From assembly GCA_026986155.1 (NCBI GenBank), contig JALSPC010000126.1, positions 1 through 33,502 on the forward strand: DNA of 33,502 nt, given 5' to 3'. Shown here in pieces: positions 1-9,034 of this stretch (position 1 is its first letter; every line of letters starts with the position of its first letter). The notes below the pieces were generated by a model. It saw only the letters and a program-made list of their open reading frames with translations, was not told the DNA's origin and searched no databases. A program made the position numbers and the translations under genes. Source of the DNA: a bacterium. Its GTDB lineage: Bacteria; Desulfobacterota; S145-22.

Positions 1-25
1 AACAGGAATTCTTAAGGAGAAGGTT

Positions 26-1144
26 ATGGATGTATTTTCAATGAATTCCCTGCTTCTGAAGACGGGGATTTTTCACCTGACGGTGGGCCATGTCGTCATG
101 TGGGCCATTGGGTTTTTGTTCATCTATCTCGGCATCAAGAAGGATTTCGAACCTCTGCTCCTGGTGCCTATCGGGTTTGGCATTTTTATCGTGAATCTCC
201 CGTTGACCCCCCTGGCCGGAAAGGGAGATCTCATCTGGATCTTTTACCACTACGGCCTTGAATGGGAGGTCATCCCGCCTCTCATCTTCATGGGCGTGGG
301 GGCATTGACCGACTTCGGCCCCCTCATCGCCAACCCGAAGACCCTCCTGCTGGGCGCGGCCGCCCAGTTTGGGGTGTACGTGACCTTCTTTGGAGCGATC
401 GCCCTGGGATTCACCGTGAAGGAAGCGGCCTCCATCGGGATCATCGGGGGCGCGGACGGGCCGACCTGCATCTACCTGACGGCGAAACTGGCGCCAAGGC
501 TCTTGGGTGCCAATGCCATCGCCGCTTACTCTTATATGGCGATGGTTCCGCTCATCCAACCGCCCATCATGAAGCTACTGACCTCCAAGAAGGAGCGCCA
601 GATCGTGATGAAACAGCTCCGACCCGTTTCCAAGCTGGAAAAGATTCTCTTCCCCATGATTGCCACCCTCGTCATCTGCCTCTTGGTTCCCGATTCCGCC
701 CCCCTGATGGCCATGCTGATGCTGGGAAACCTCTTCCGTGAGTGCGGCGTGGTCCAGCGGTTGTCCCACGCGGCCCAGAACGAGCTGCTTAACATCGTGA
801 CCATCTTCCTAGGGATCGCCGTGGGAACGACCATGAAGGCGGAAACCTTTCTCAATCCCCAGCCCATCTTCATCTTTATCTTGGGCCTCGTGGCCTTCTC
901 CTTCAGCACGGTGGGCGGGTTGCTGCTCGCCAAGTTCTTCAACCTGTTCCTCAAGGACAAGATTAATCCCCTTATCGGCTCGGCGGGCGTCTCGGCCGTG
1001 CCCATGGCCGCAAGGGTGACCCAACGGGTGGGACAGCAGGAGAACCCGAGAAACTTTCTCCTGATGCACGCCATGGGCCCCAACGTGGCAGGCGTCATCG
1101 GAACGGCGACGGCGGCGGGCATGTTCCTTGCTTTCCTCAAGTAA
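26..1144 (+). CDS. Sodium ion-translocating decarboxylase, beta subunit (OadB/GcdB/MmdB family)
   Basis: 372-aa polytopic membrane protein; motifs [32 protein letters not shown] and [21 protein letters not shown] are typical of the beta subunit; SD AAGGAG 6 nt before the ATG. Confidence 0.95.
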   Translation: MDVFSMNSLLLKTGIFHLTVGHVVMWAIGFLFIYLGIKKDFEPLLLVPIGFGIFIVNLPLTPLAGKGDLIWIFYHYGLEWEVIPPLIFMGVGALTDFGPLIANPKTLLLGAAAQFGVYVTFFGAIALGFTVKEAASIGIIGGADGPTCIYLTAKLAPRLLGANAIAAYSYMAMVPLIQPPIMKLLTSKKERQIVMKQLRPVSKLEKILFPMIATLVICLLVPDSAPLMAMLMLGNLFRECGVVQRLSHAAQNELLNIVTIFLGIAVGTTMKAETFLNPQPIFIFILGLVAFSFSTVGGLLLAKFFNLFLKDKINPLIGSAGVSAVPMAARVTQRVGQQENPRNFLLMHAMGPNVAGVIGTATAAGMFLAFLK

Positions 1145-1168
1145 CGCTTGACTTCAGGAATGATTGTG

Positions 1169-1206
1169 AATAAAAGGGTGGGGAGAAGCCACCCTTTTAT
1201 TTTTTT
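1169..1206 (+). terminator. Rho-independent terminator between the decarboxylase beta subunit and the carboxyltransferase gene
   Basis: AATAAAAGGGTGG (1169-1181) / CCACCCTTTTATT (1189-1201), 13-bp perfect stem, 7-nt loop, followed by a T tract. Confidence 0.9.
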
Positions 1207-1224
1207 GATTCGAGGAGGAAAAAA

Positions 1225-2718
1225 ATGAATGCGAAAAATCCGGTCAAGATAACCGACACGACCCTTCGTGACGGACACCAGTCCATCTTCGCCACGCGCA
1301 TGCGGACAGAAGACATGATCCCTATCGCGGAAAAGATAGACCAGATGGGTTACCATTCCGTTGAGATGTGGGGAGGCGCCACCTTCGATGTGATGCACCG
1401 GTTCTTGGGGGAAGACCCCTGGGAACGGATCCGCACCCTGAAAAAACTCATGCCCAATACCCCCTTCCAGATGCTCCTGCGGGGTCAAAACCTGGTGGGT
1501 TACCGGAACTATCCCGACGACGTGGTGGAGGCCTTCGTCCAGGCGGCCTGCGACGCGGGTATCGACATCTTCCGCGTCTTCGATTCCGTGAACGATGAAC
1601 GGAACTTCGAAACGAGTTTCAAGATTATCAAGAAAAACGGCAAGCATATCCAGGGAACGGTCTGTTACTCTCTCACCGAGCGCCGGCTGGGAGGTCCCAT
1701 CTACAACGTCGACTATTTCGTGAACAAGGCCCTGAAGATCCAGGAGATGGGAGCCGATTCCATCTGCGTGAAGGATCAGGCGGGCCTGATTTCTCCCTAC
1801 GACGCCTACGAGCTCATCAAGGCCCTAAAGGAAAAACTGGATGTCCCCGTTCAGCTCCACACCCACTTCACCAGCGGCATGGGGGCCCTGTCGCTCCTCA
1901 AGGCCGTCGAGGCCGGGGTCGATGTCATCGACCTGGCGACGGCGCCCTTCGGAATGCGGACCTCCGAGCCCGCCGTGGAGCCCTTCATCGTGGCCCTGAC
2001 CGACACGGACCGGGATCCGGGGCTCGATCTGAACAAGGTGTTCGAGATTGGAAAGTATCTGGAAACCATCATCCCCAAATACAAGCGGTTTGCCGACCAG
2101 ACCCGTTTTTCGGTCATCGACACGACGGTCCTGGTGCACCAGATCCCGGGCGGCATGACGACAAACCTGGTCAACCAGCTCAAGCAGGCCAAGGCCCTGC
2201 ACCGCCTGCCGGAGGTGCACGAGGAGGTGGCGCGGGTCCGGAAGGAGCTGGGGTCTCCCCCTCTCGTAACGCCCTCAAGCCAGTTGGTCGGGGCCCAAGC
2301 GGTAATGAACGTCCTCTTCGGCCGCTACAAGATGATTACCAACCAGACGAAGGATTACGTCTACGGACTCTACGGAAAACCGCCGGTACCCATCGATCCC
2401 GAAATCCAGAAGATCGTTCTGAAGGGTTATCCGCGGGGAGAGACCCCCATTACATGCCGGGCGGCCGATCTTTTGGATCCGGAGCTGGAGAAGGCAAAGG
2501 AGGCCACAAAAGATATCGCCAAGTCGATCGAGGACGTGCTTATCTACGCCCTGTTCCCCGGTTCTGGAATGCAGTTTCTTAAGTGGAAATACGGTTTGGA
2601 ACCCATGCCGGACAGCGTCAAGCCCGTCAGCCTTGAAGAGGTTCAGAAAGAAGAGGAAATGGTTAGGCTGGCGCGCGAGGGAAAACTGATTCGAAAAGAG
2701 GATTGCCCAAAGGCTTGA
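1225..2718 (+). CDS. Oxaloacetate decarboxylase alpha / pyruvate carboxylase B / methylmalonyl-CoA carboxyltransferase 5S-type subunit, no biotinyl domain
   Basis: ITDTTLRDGHQSIFATRMRTEDM, LLRGQNLVGYRNYPDDVVEAFV, VQLHTHFTSGMG; C-terminus ends without a biotin-acceptor (MKM-type) motif; SD GAGGAGG. Confidence 0.93.
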   Translation: MNAKNPVKITDTTLRDGHQSIFATRMRTEDMIPIAEKIDQMGYHSVEMWGGATFDVMHRFLGEDPWERIRTLKKLMPNTPFQMLLRGQNLVGYRNYPDDVVEAFVQAACDAGIDIFRVFDSVNDERNFETSFKIIKKNGKHIQGTVCYSLTERRLGGPIYNVDYFVNKALKIQEMGADSICVKDQAGLISPYDAYELIKALKEKLDVPVQLHTHFTSGMGALSLLKAVEAGVDVIDLATAPFGMRTSEPAVEPFIVALTDTDRDPGLDLNKVFEIGKYLETIIPKYKRFADQTRFSVIDTTVLVHQIPGGMTTNLVNQLKQAKALHRLPEVHEEVARVRKELGSPPLVTPSSQLVGAQAVMNVLFGRYKMITNQTKDYVYGLYGKPPVPIDPEIQKIVLKGYPRGETPITCRAADLLDPELEKAKEATKDIAKSIEDVLIYALFPGSGMQFLKWKYGLEPMPDSVKPVSLEEVQKEEEMVRLAREGKLIRKEDCPKA

Positions 2719-2740
2719 AGGCGTAGTCAACGCCGTTTCT

Positions 2741-2796
2741 GGGGTGGGTATGCGGCAGAGAAGGCTCACCCACCCCTTCTTCCCGCTTTTTGACGC
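2741..2796 (+). terminator. Putative terminator after the carboxyltransferase gene
   Basis: GGGGTGGGT (2741-2749) / ACCCACCCC (2768-2776) perfect 9-bp stem with a long loop, then a pyrimidine/T-rich stretch. Confidence 0.6.
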
Positions 2797-2828
2797 GATT
2801 CACTGCGGGCCATGTGGATGAATCTTGC

Positions 2829-2857
2829 TTGAAAAACGCTCATAAAAAGGCTACATT
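2829..2857 (+). promoter_or_regulatory. Putative sigma70-type promoter for the activase gene
   Basis: TTGAAA (2829-2834), 17-nt spacer, TACATT (2852-2857). Confidence 0.45.
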
Positions 2858-2902
2858 TATGCTGCAGGGAAGTTCTTTTCGGTAGGCTGAGAAGGGAGGC
2901 TC

Positions 2903-5900
2903 ATGGTTTCCATCGGTATCGACATTGGATCCGTAAGCACGGATGTTGCTGTTTTAGACGGTGAAGGAAAAGTCCTCCTAGACCGTTACATTCGCAATTT
3001 TGGAAAGCCCATTCAGACCGCCCTGGGCGTTTTGGAGGATCTGGTCCGGACCTACGGCGCCGGTGGAATCGAGGCCGTCGCATTCACGGGAACCGGCGGC
3101 AAGCTGATGGCGCGTCTGAGCGGGGGTTTTTTCGCCAATGAGATTATCGCCCAGACCAAGGCCGTCACCCGTTTTCATCCGGAGGCCCGAACCATCATGG
3201 ACGTGGGGGGAGAGGATTCGAAGCTGATCCACCTGGAGGAAGAGGGCGGAACGGTCAAGATTCGTGACTTCTCCATGAACACCCTTTGCGCCGCGGGGAC
3301 GGGATCGTTTCTCGACCAGCAGGCCACGCGGCTCGGATACACCATTGAGGAACTGGGCGAAATCGCCATGCGGTCCCAAAATCCCCCACGGATCGCGGGA
3401 CGCTGCAGCGTCTTCGCAAAATCGGACATGATCCATCTCCAGCAGATCGCCACCCCGGACGAGGATATTCTTGCGGGGCTTTGTTACGCCCTGGCAAGAA
3501 ACTTCAAGAGCAGCATCGGGAAGGGGGAGACCTTCAGGCGCCCCGTGGTATTCCAGGGAGGCGTGGCGGCAAACGTGGCGATGCGGAAGGCCTTTACGGA
3601 CGTGCTAGACCTGGCGGAGGGCGAGCTCATCATTCCGGAACATTTCACCGCCATGGGGGCCATCGGGGCGGTTCTTCGCGCCCTGGAAGAAGGCATCCGG
3701 ACGGGGGCGCCGAACCTGGAGGCCGTTCGGGAATACCTTACGAAGATCGAGCGTGACGACAAACCGATGGAACCCCTAAGCCTCTCGTCCAATCACGACA
3801 CCTCGGGGCAATCCCGGAAGAGCGGATCCCGAGAAAACATCCGGGGCTATCTCGGGATCGATGTGGGGTCCATCAGCACCAACCTGGTGGTCCTGGATGA
3901 AAACCTGGAACTGGTCACGAAGCGCTACCTCATGACCGCCGGCAAACCCATCGAGGCGGTGCGATTCGGCTTGAAGTCGATCGAGGAGGAACTGGGCGGG
4001 GACGTGGAGATCCTCGGGGCGGCCACCACCGGCTCCGGGCGTTATCTCATCGGAGACTTCGTGGGCGCCGACGTGGTGCGCAACGAGATCACCGCCCAGG
4101 CGACGGCGGCGGTCCACATCGACCCCAAGGTGGATACCATCTTCGAGATAGGAGGTCAGGACTCCAAGTTCATCAGTATCGACGACGGGGTGGTCGTCGA
4201 CTTCGAGATGAACAAGTCGTGCGCGGCGGGGACGGGCTCTTTCCTGGAAGAGCAGGCGGAACGCCTGGGAATCTCCATCAAGGAAGAATTCAGCGAACTG
4301 TCCCTCTCCGCCCGGCGCCCCGTGCGAATGGGGGAACGGTGCACCGTCTTCATCGAATCGGATCTCGTCCACCACCAGCAGAAGGGCGCCAAGACGGATG
4401 ACCTGGTGGCGGGGCTTTCCTACTCCATCGTCCTCAACTATCTGAACCGGGTGGTGGGCGACCGGAGGATCGGCCGCAATATCTTCTTTCAGGGCGGAAC
4501 GGCCTTCAACAAGGGAGTCGTGGCCGCGTTCGAAAAGGTTCTGGGACGTCCCGTCACGGTACCGCCCAACCACGACGTAACGGGGGCCATTGGAGCGGCG
4601 ATCCTGGCGAAAGAGTACATGGCCCAACAACCGGGCCCCTCCAACTTCAAGGGTTTCGACCTTTCGGAACGCTCCTATACCATTAAGACCTTCGAGTGCA
4701 AGGGGTGTGACAACCGCTGCCTCATCCGGCAGGTGAGTATCGAAAACGAGGCCCCGCTCTACTACGGAAGTCGATGCGAGAAATACGACGTGGTCAAGAA
4801 AAAGAAACGGGTGGACCTCCCCAATCTCTTTGAGGAGCGGGAGCGCTATCTCCTGGAAGAATACGGGGGAGACCCCGAGGATCCCACACGCCCGGATGTC
4901 ATCGGGATCCCCAGGCTCCTCTTCTTCCATGAATATTTCCCCTTCTGGCTCCGGTTTTTCAAGGAACTCGGATTTACCCCCATGATCTCCGCCCCCACCC
5001 GCCGGGATTTGATCCGCAAGGGGGTCGAATCGATCGTGGCGGAGACCTGTTTTCCGGTGAAGGTAGCACACGGCCACGTCATCGACCTGCTGGAGAAGGG
5101 GGTATCGAACCTCTTCCTGCCCAGCGTCATCGACCAGCCCCCGCTGGTGAAAGACGCGGTGAACAGCTTCAATTGCCCCTACGCCCAGACCCTTCCCTAC
5201 ACTCTCCCCTCCGCCATCGACTTCTCCCGGTACCGGACGCGCCTCCTGTCCCCGGTGATTCGCTTCGGGCAGGGCAAGAAGATTCTGAAGGGCGACCTGG
5301 CGAAGTTAGGAAAGATGCTGGGGGTTTCCTCCTCAAGGATTGCTTCCGCCTACGAAAAGGCCTGGCGGGTGCAGCAACGGTTTTACGACAGGCTCATCGC
5401 GCGGGGACGGGAAGTCATGGCGGATCTTGCGCGGAAGGGAGACACGGGGATCGTGGTGGTGGGACGCCCCTACAACACCTGTGACAACGGCGTGAACCTG
5501 AACCTCCCGAAAAAACTGCTCGACCTGGGGGTCCTTCCCATTCCCATGGATTTCATCCGGTTGGATGACTTGCCCGCCACGGAGGGCGTGCGCGATATCT
5601 ATTGGAAGTATGGACAGAAGATCCTGGCCATGGCAAAGAAACTTCGGGAACGCGAAAATCTCTATTCCCTCTACATCACCAATTTTGGGTGCGGTCCCGA
5701 TTCTTTTATCAGTCACTTCTACCGTGAGGAGAGCAAGGGGAAGCCCTATCTCCAACTGGAGATCGACGAACACAGCGCGGATGCCGGTGCCATCACCCGC
5801 TGCGAGGCCTTTCTGGACAGTCTGAGAAACGTGAAAAAGAAGGAGACAAAACCCCGTCCCTGGCGTCCATCCACGGTCAAGGCCCGGAAAGTCGCCCTCG

Positions 5901-7108
5901 GCCTTGCCGACAGGGTTATATACGTCCCCCACATGGCCGACCACGCATACGCCTTCGCGGCTGCGTTCGAGGCCTGCGGCCTGAAGGCGGACGTCTTCCC
6001 GGAATCCTCGGAGGAAACACTGGAATACGGCCGCAAATACACGACGGGCAAGGAATGTTTCCCCTGCATCGTGACCACGGGGGACCTGATACGCATTACC
6101 AAGAAACCGGATTTCGACCCGGAAAAGGTGGCCATATTTTTCCCTTCCGGAAGCGGTCCCTGCCGTTACGGGCAGTATCACCGGTTTCACCGGCTCCTCC
6201 TGGATCAATTGGGATATCCAAACCTTCCCATCTTCGCCCCCGAGCAGGACGAGTCTCTCTACGAGGACGTGGCGGCCCTGGGAAAGAAATTCCAGCGGCT
6301 CGCCTGGCAGGGGATCGTGGCCGTGGACCTGTTGTACAAGATGCTCCACGAAACTCGTCCCTACGAGGTAGAACAGGGCGCCACAGATGAGATTTACCGG
6401 CGTTGTCTCAAGCGCATCTGCGAAGATATCCGAAACGAACGGAATCTCATCGAAACATTCGAGGCGATTATCGAGGATTTCAGGACGATTGAGGTGGACC
6501 GGTCTGTCAAAAAGCCCCTTATCGGAATCGTGGGCGAGATATTCGTTCGTCTGAACCGGTTCAGCAACGAGGACGTCATCCGGAAGGTGGAGGCCCTGGG
6601 GGGCGAGGTGTGGCTTTCCCCCCTCTCCGAGTGGGTCTACTACACCAATTTCACCGCCCGGATGCGCAACAGCCTCCAGAAAAAGTGGCTGAGCAATCTG
6701 AAGCTCTCCCTCGTCGAGCATTTCCAGAAAAAGGACGAGGAAATGCTGATGAATTTCCTCTCCCGGTACCTGCGCAATTCCCACGAACCGGAGACGGAAG
6801 AAATCATCGAGAAGGCCCGCCCCTATCTCCATCCCACCTTCGAGGGTGAGGCGATCCTGAGCGTGGGAAAGGCCATCGATTTGAAGGATAAGGGCGCGAG
6901 TGGTATCATCAACATCATGCCCTTCACCTGCATGCCCGGCACCATCGTCAGCGCCATTCTGAAACGATTCAGGGAGGAAAACCAGCATCTTCCCATCCTG
7001 AACATGGCCTACGACGGACAGGAGCAGACGAATACCTTGACCCGCCTGGAGGCCTTCATGTATCAGGCAAGGGAGTATCAACGACAAAATCAACGTTTAC
7101 AAACGTAG
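2903..7108 (+). CDS. Large CoA-dehydratase activase-related protein: two BcrA/BadF-type ASKHA ATPase domains plus DUF2229/CoA-activase C-terminal region
   Basis: Duplicated IGIDIGSVSTDVAVLD and YLGIDVGSISTNLVVLD; duplicated NTLCAAGTGSFLDQQATRLG and NKSCAAGTGSFLEEQAERLG; downstream Cys motifs CKGCDNRC, AETCFPVKVAHGH, KECFPCIVTTGDL. Confidence 0.93.
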   Translation: MVSIGIDIGSVSTDVAVLDGEGKVLLDRYIRNFGKPIQTALGVLEDLVRTYGAGGIEAVAFTGTGGKLMARLSGGFFANEIIAQTKAVTRFHPEARTIMDVGGEDSKLIHLEEEGGTVKIRDFSMNTLCAAGTGSFLDQQATRLGYTIEELGEIAMRSQNPPRIAGRCSVFAKSDMIHLQQIATPDEDILAGLCYALARNFKSSIGKGETFRRPVVFQGGVAANVAMRKAFTDVLDLAEGELIIPEHFTAMGAIGAVLRALEEGIRTGAPNLEAVREYLTKIERDDKPMEPLSLSSNHDTSGQSRKSGSRENIRGYLGIDVGSISTNLVVLDENLELVTKRYLMTAGKPIEAVRFGLKSIEEELGGDVEILGAATTGSGRYLIGDFVGADVVRNEITAQATAAVHIDPKVDTIFEIGGQDSKFISIDDGVVVDFEMNKSCAAGTGSFLEEQAERLGISIKEEFSELSLSARRPVRMGERCTVFIESDLVHHQQKGAKTDDLVAGLSYSIVLNYLNRVVGDRRIGRNIFFQGGTAFNKGVVAAFEKVLGRPVTVPPNHDVTGAIGAAILAKEYMAQQPGPSNFKGFDLSERSYTIKTFECKGCDNRCLIRQVSIENEAPLYYGSRCEKYDVVKKKKRVDLPNLFEERERYLLEEYGGDPEDPTRPDVIGIPRLLFFHEYFPFWLRFFKELGFTPMISAPTRRDLIRKGVESIVAETCFPVKVAHGHVIDLLEKGVSNLFLPSVIDQPPLVKDAVNSFNCPYAQTLPYTLPSAIDFSRYRTRLLSPVIRFGQGKKILKGDLAKLGKMLGVSSSRIASAYEKAWRVQQRFYDRLIARGREVMADLARKGDTGIVVVGRPYNTCDNGVNLNLPKKLLDLGVLPIPMDFIRLDDLPATEGVRDIYWKYGQKILAMAKKLRERENLYSLYITNFGCGPDSFISHFYREESKGKPYLQLEIDEHSADAGAITRCEAFLDSLRNVKKKETKPRPWRPSTVKARKVALGLADRVIYVPHMADHAYAFAAAFEACGLKADVFPESSEETLEYGRKYTTGKECFPCIVTTGDLIRITKKPDFDPEKVAIFFPSGSGPCRYGQYHRFHRLLLDQLGYPNLPIFAPEQDESLYEDVAALGKKFQRLAWQGIVAVDLLYKMLHETRPYEVEQGATDEIYRRCLKRICEDIRNERNLIETFEAIIEDFRTIEVDRSVKKPLIGIVGEIFVRLNRFSNEDVIRKVEALGGEVWLSPLSEWVYYTNFTARMRNSLQKKWLSNLKLSLVEHFQKKDEEMLMNFLSRYLRNSHEPETEEIIEKARPYLHPTFEGEAILSVGKAIDLKDKGASGIINIMPFTCMPGTIVSAILKRFREENQHLPILNMAYDGQEQTNTLTRLEAFMYQAREYQRQNQRLQT

Positions 7109-7122
7109 GAAAGGTGGAATCC

Positions 7123-9027
7123 ATGTCGAAAAAGATCGCGCTGATCCTCTGTCTCGCCTTGTTCATTCCTCTCGTCACAGGCTGCGGGGAATCCCTGAAG
7201 TTCTGGAAAAAAAAGAGTGAAGTGGAGGTAGTCAACAAGAAACTGCCCCCTTTTGAACAGCTCTTCAACCGAACAGTGGAGATGTACAACGCCAAGCAGT
7301 ACAAGGACGCCATCCAGGCCTTCCTCTTCCTGCGGGAGAACTATCCCAGGAAGGGAAGCTACCAGGCGCGCATTACCCTATACATCGCGGACAGCCATTA
7401 CAAATTGAAGGAGTATCCCGAGGCTATCGCCAACTATGAGGAATTCATCAAGCTCTATCCCACAAGTCCTGATGTGCCCTACGCCACTTTCCAAATCGGC
7501 ATGTCCTACTACAAGCAGCGGCGCACCTACGACCGTGACGCCACCTTCGTCCGAAAGGCCATCACCTACTTCGAAAAGGTCCTGCGGATCTCCCCGCCGG
7601 GGGTTCTCGTCAACGAGTCCATCCGGATGATAGCCTTCTGTCAGCGCGAGCTCTCTCTGCACGAATTTTTCATCGCCGACTTTTACCTCAGAACCCATCA
7701 TTACAAGGCAGCGATCCTGCGCTTCAAGGGTATCCTCAGAAAATTCTACAGCCTGAAGGTCCAGGACCGGGCCCACCTGGGCATCGCCAAGGCCTATCTC
7801 AAACTGAAAAACCGAAACGCGGCCTATCGCCATCTCAGCTTCGTGGCAAAGCATTACCCGCAGACACCTTACGGCAAAGAGGCGTGGAAGCTGCTCCAGA
7901 AGGACTACAAGGTTGCCGCCCTTAAGGACCTGCCTAACGTGACCTTCCCCAGGAAAATGCCGGCGGAGACGGTTCAGGATATCGAAACAACGTCTGAGAA
8001 AAAGGCGATCCACAAGACGTCGGAAGAAACTGCCGCTCCCGAGAAGGAGAAGAAGGAAGCGGCGCCCGCCTCCAAGCCCGCAGCCGTGAAGGTGGCCAAA
8101 AAGGCGCCGGCACCCGCTCCCAAGGTTTACTATCCGCCCGTGGGAAAAACGGTAAAGGTCAAAAAAGAAAAATCCATGCCGGAAGAAAAGACCTCCACCC
8201 CCGCCCCGGCGGCGAAAGAGGTGACGAAAACGGCCACCAAACCAGCGCCGGAAAAGCCCGTCACCGTCCAGCCTAAGGCGGAGAAACCCGTAGCGCAGAT
8301 TAACAAGACCCGGGAATCTGAGGAAGTTACGGCTGAAAAGGAGGCGCCCGCACCCCCCAAGGCTGAGGTAAAGGCGAAGCCTGCCGCCGCGCCGGCACCG
8401 CCCGCCGAGGTCGTAAAAAAGACAAAAGTAAAATCCCCTCCTCCCGCGCCAGAAAAGGGAAAAGCCTCTACCCAGGCGTTACATAAAGCGCCTGAGACAA
8501 AACCATCCAAGGTGGCGAAAGCGGAAAAAGAGACGCCAAAGGTCAAGACCTTGGTGAAAACGGACCGCCTTCCCCCGAAGGGGCGGAAAGCGGCCGGCGA
8601 TAATTCCCTTGGCCCCGTTGGCGCCATCGACACGCGTCTTCCCATTCACATCGCCTCGGATCATGTGGAGGCGCAACAGGGGAAGAACTCCGTGCGCTTC
8701 TACGGGAACGTGGTCGTGACCCAGAAGGACGTAACCATGAAATGCGACGACCTCACCGCCTTTTACGTAGCGGGGGGCAAAGCCATCGACAGGATCATCG
8801 CCCACGGGAACGTCTCCATCTCGCAGCGCGATAAGAAGGTCATGTGCGGCAGGGCCGTTTTCTACAACGCGGCCCGGAAGATCGTCTTGGAAAAATCACC
8901 CACCGCCTGGGACGGAAAAAACAAGTTAAGCGGTAACAAAATGGTCCTGTTGCTGGATAAAAACGAGATACAGATCCTCGGGTCACGGAAGAAACCCACG
9001 GAACTGGTAATCTATCCCGAGAAGTAA
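7123..9027 (+). CDS. Fusion lipoprotein: BamD-like TPR domain, Lys/Ala/Pro-rich linker, LptA/OstA-like C-terminal domain
   Basis: Signal peptide with lipobox LVTGC; BamD-like LFNRTVEMYNAKQYKDAIQAFLFLRENYPR...YPEAIANYEEFIKLYPTSPDVPYATFQIGMSYYKQ; low-complexity K/A/P/E linker; LPIHIASDHVEAQQGKNSVRFYGNVVVTQKDVTMKCDDLTAFY from about 8638 resembles OstA/LptA. Confidence 0.85.
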   Translation: MSKKIALILCLALFIPLVTGCGESLKFWKKKSEVEVVNKKLPPFEQLFNRTVEMYNAKQYKDAIQAFLFLRENYPRKGSYQARITLYIADSHYKLKEYPEAIANYEEFIKLYPTSPDVPYATFQIGMSYYKQRRTYDRDATFVRKAITYFEKVLRISPPGVLVNESIRMIAFCQRELSLHEFFIADFYLRTHHYKAAILRFKGILRKFYSLKVQDRAHLGIAKAYLKLKNRNAAYRHLSFVAKHYPQTPYGKEAWKLLQKDYKVAALKDLPNVTFPRKMPAETVQDIETTSEKKAIHKTSEETAAPEKEKKEAAPASKPAAVKVAKKAPAPAPKVYYPPVGKTVKVKKEKSMPEEKTSTPAPAAKEVTKTATKPAPEKPVTVQPKAEKPVAQINKTRESEEVTAEKEAPAPPKAEVKAKPAAAPAPPAEVVKKTKVKSPPPAPEKGKASTQALHKAPETKPSKVAKAEKETPKVKTLVKTDRLPPKGRKAAGDNSLGPVGAIDTRLPIHIASDHVEAQQGKNSVRFYGNVVVTQKDVTMKCDDLTAFYVAGGKAIDRIIAHGNVSISQRDKKVMCGRAVFYNAARKIVLEKSPTAWDGKNKLSGNKMVLLLDKNEIQILGSRKKPTELVIYPEK

Positions 9028-9034
9028 AAAAGCG

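Noticed and set aside
532-1647. 371-aa minus-strand ORF
   Set aside because: Overlaps two confident plus-strand genes and crosses a strong terminator.
3776-5077. 433-aa minus-strand ORF
   Set aside because: Antisense shadow of the activase gene; D/H/G-rich translation without domain signals.
5333-7093. 586-aa minus-strand ORF
   Set aside because: Lies entirely opposite the well-supported activase CDS; composition looks like antisense of a GC-rich gene and no motif is recognisable.
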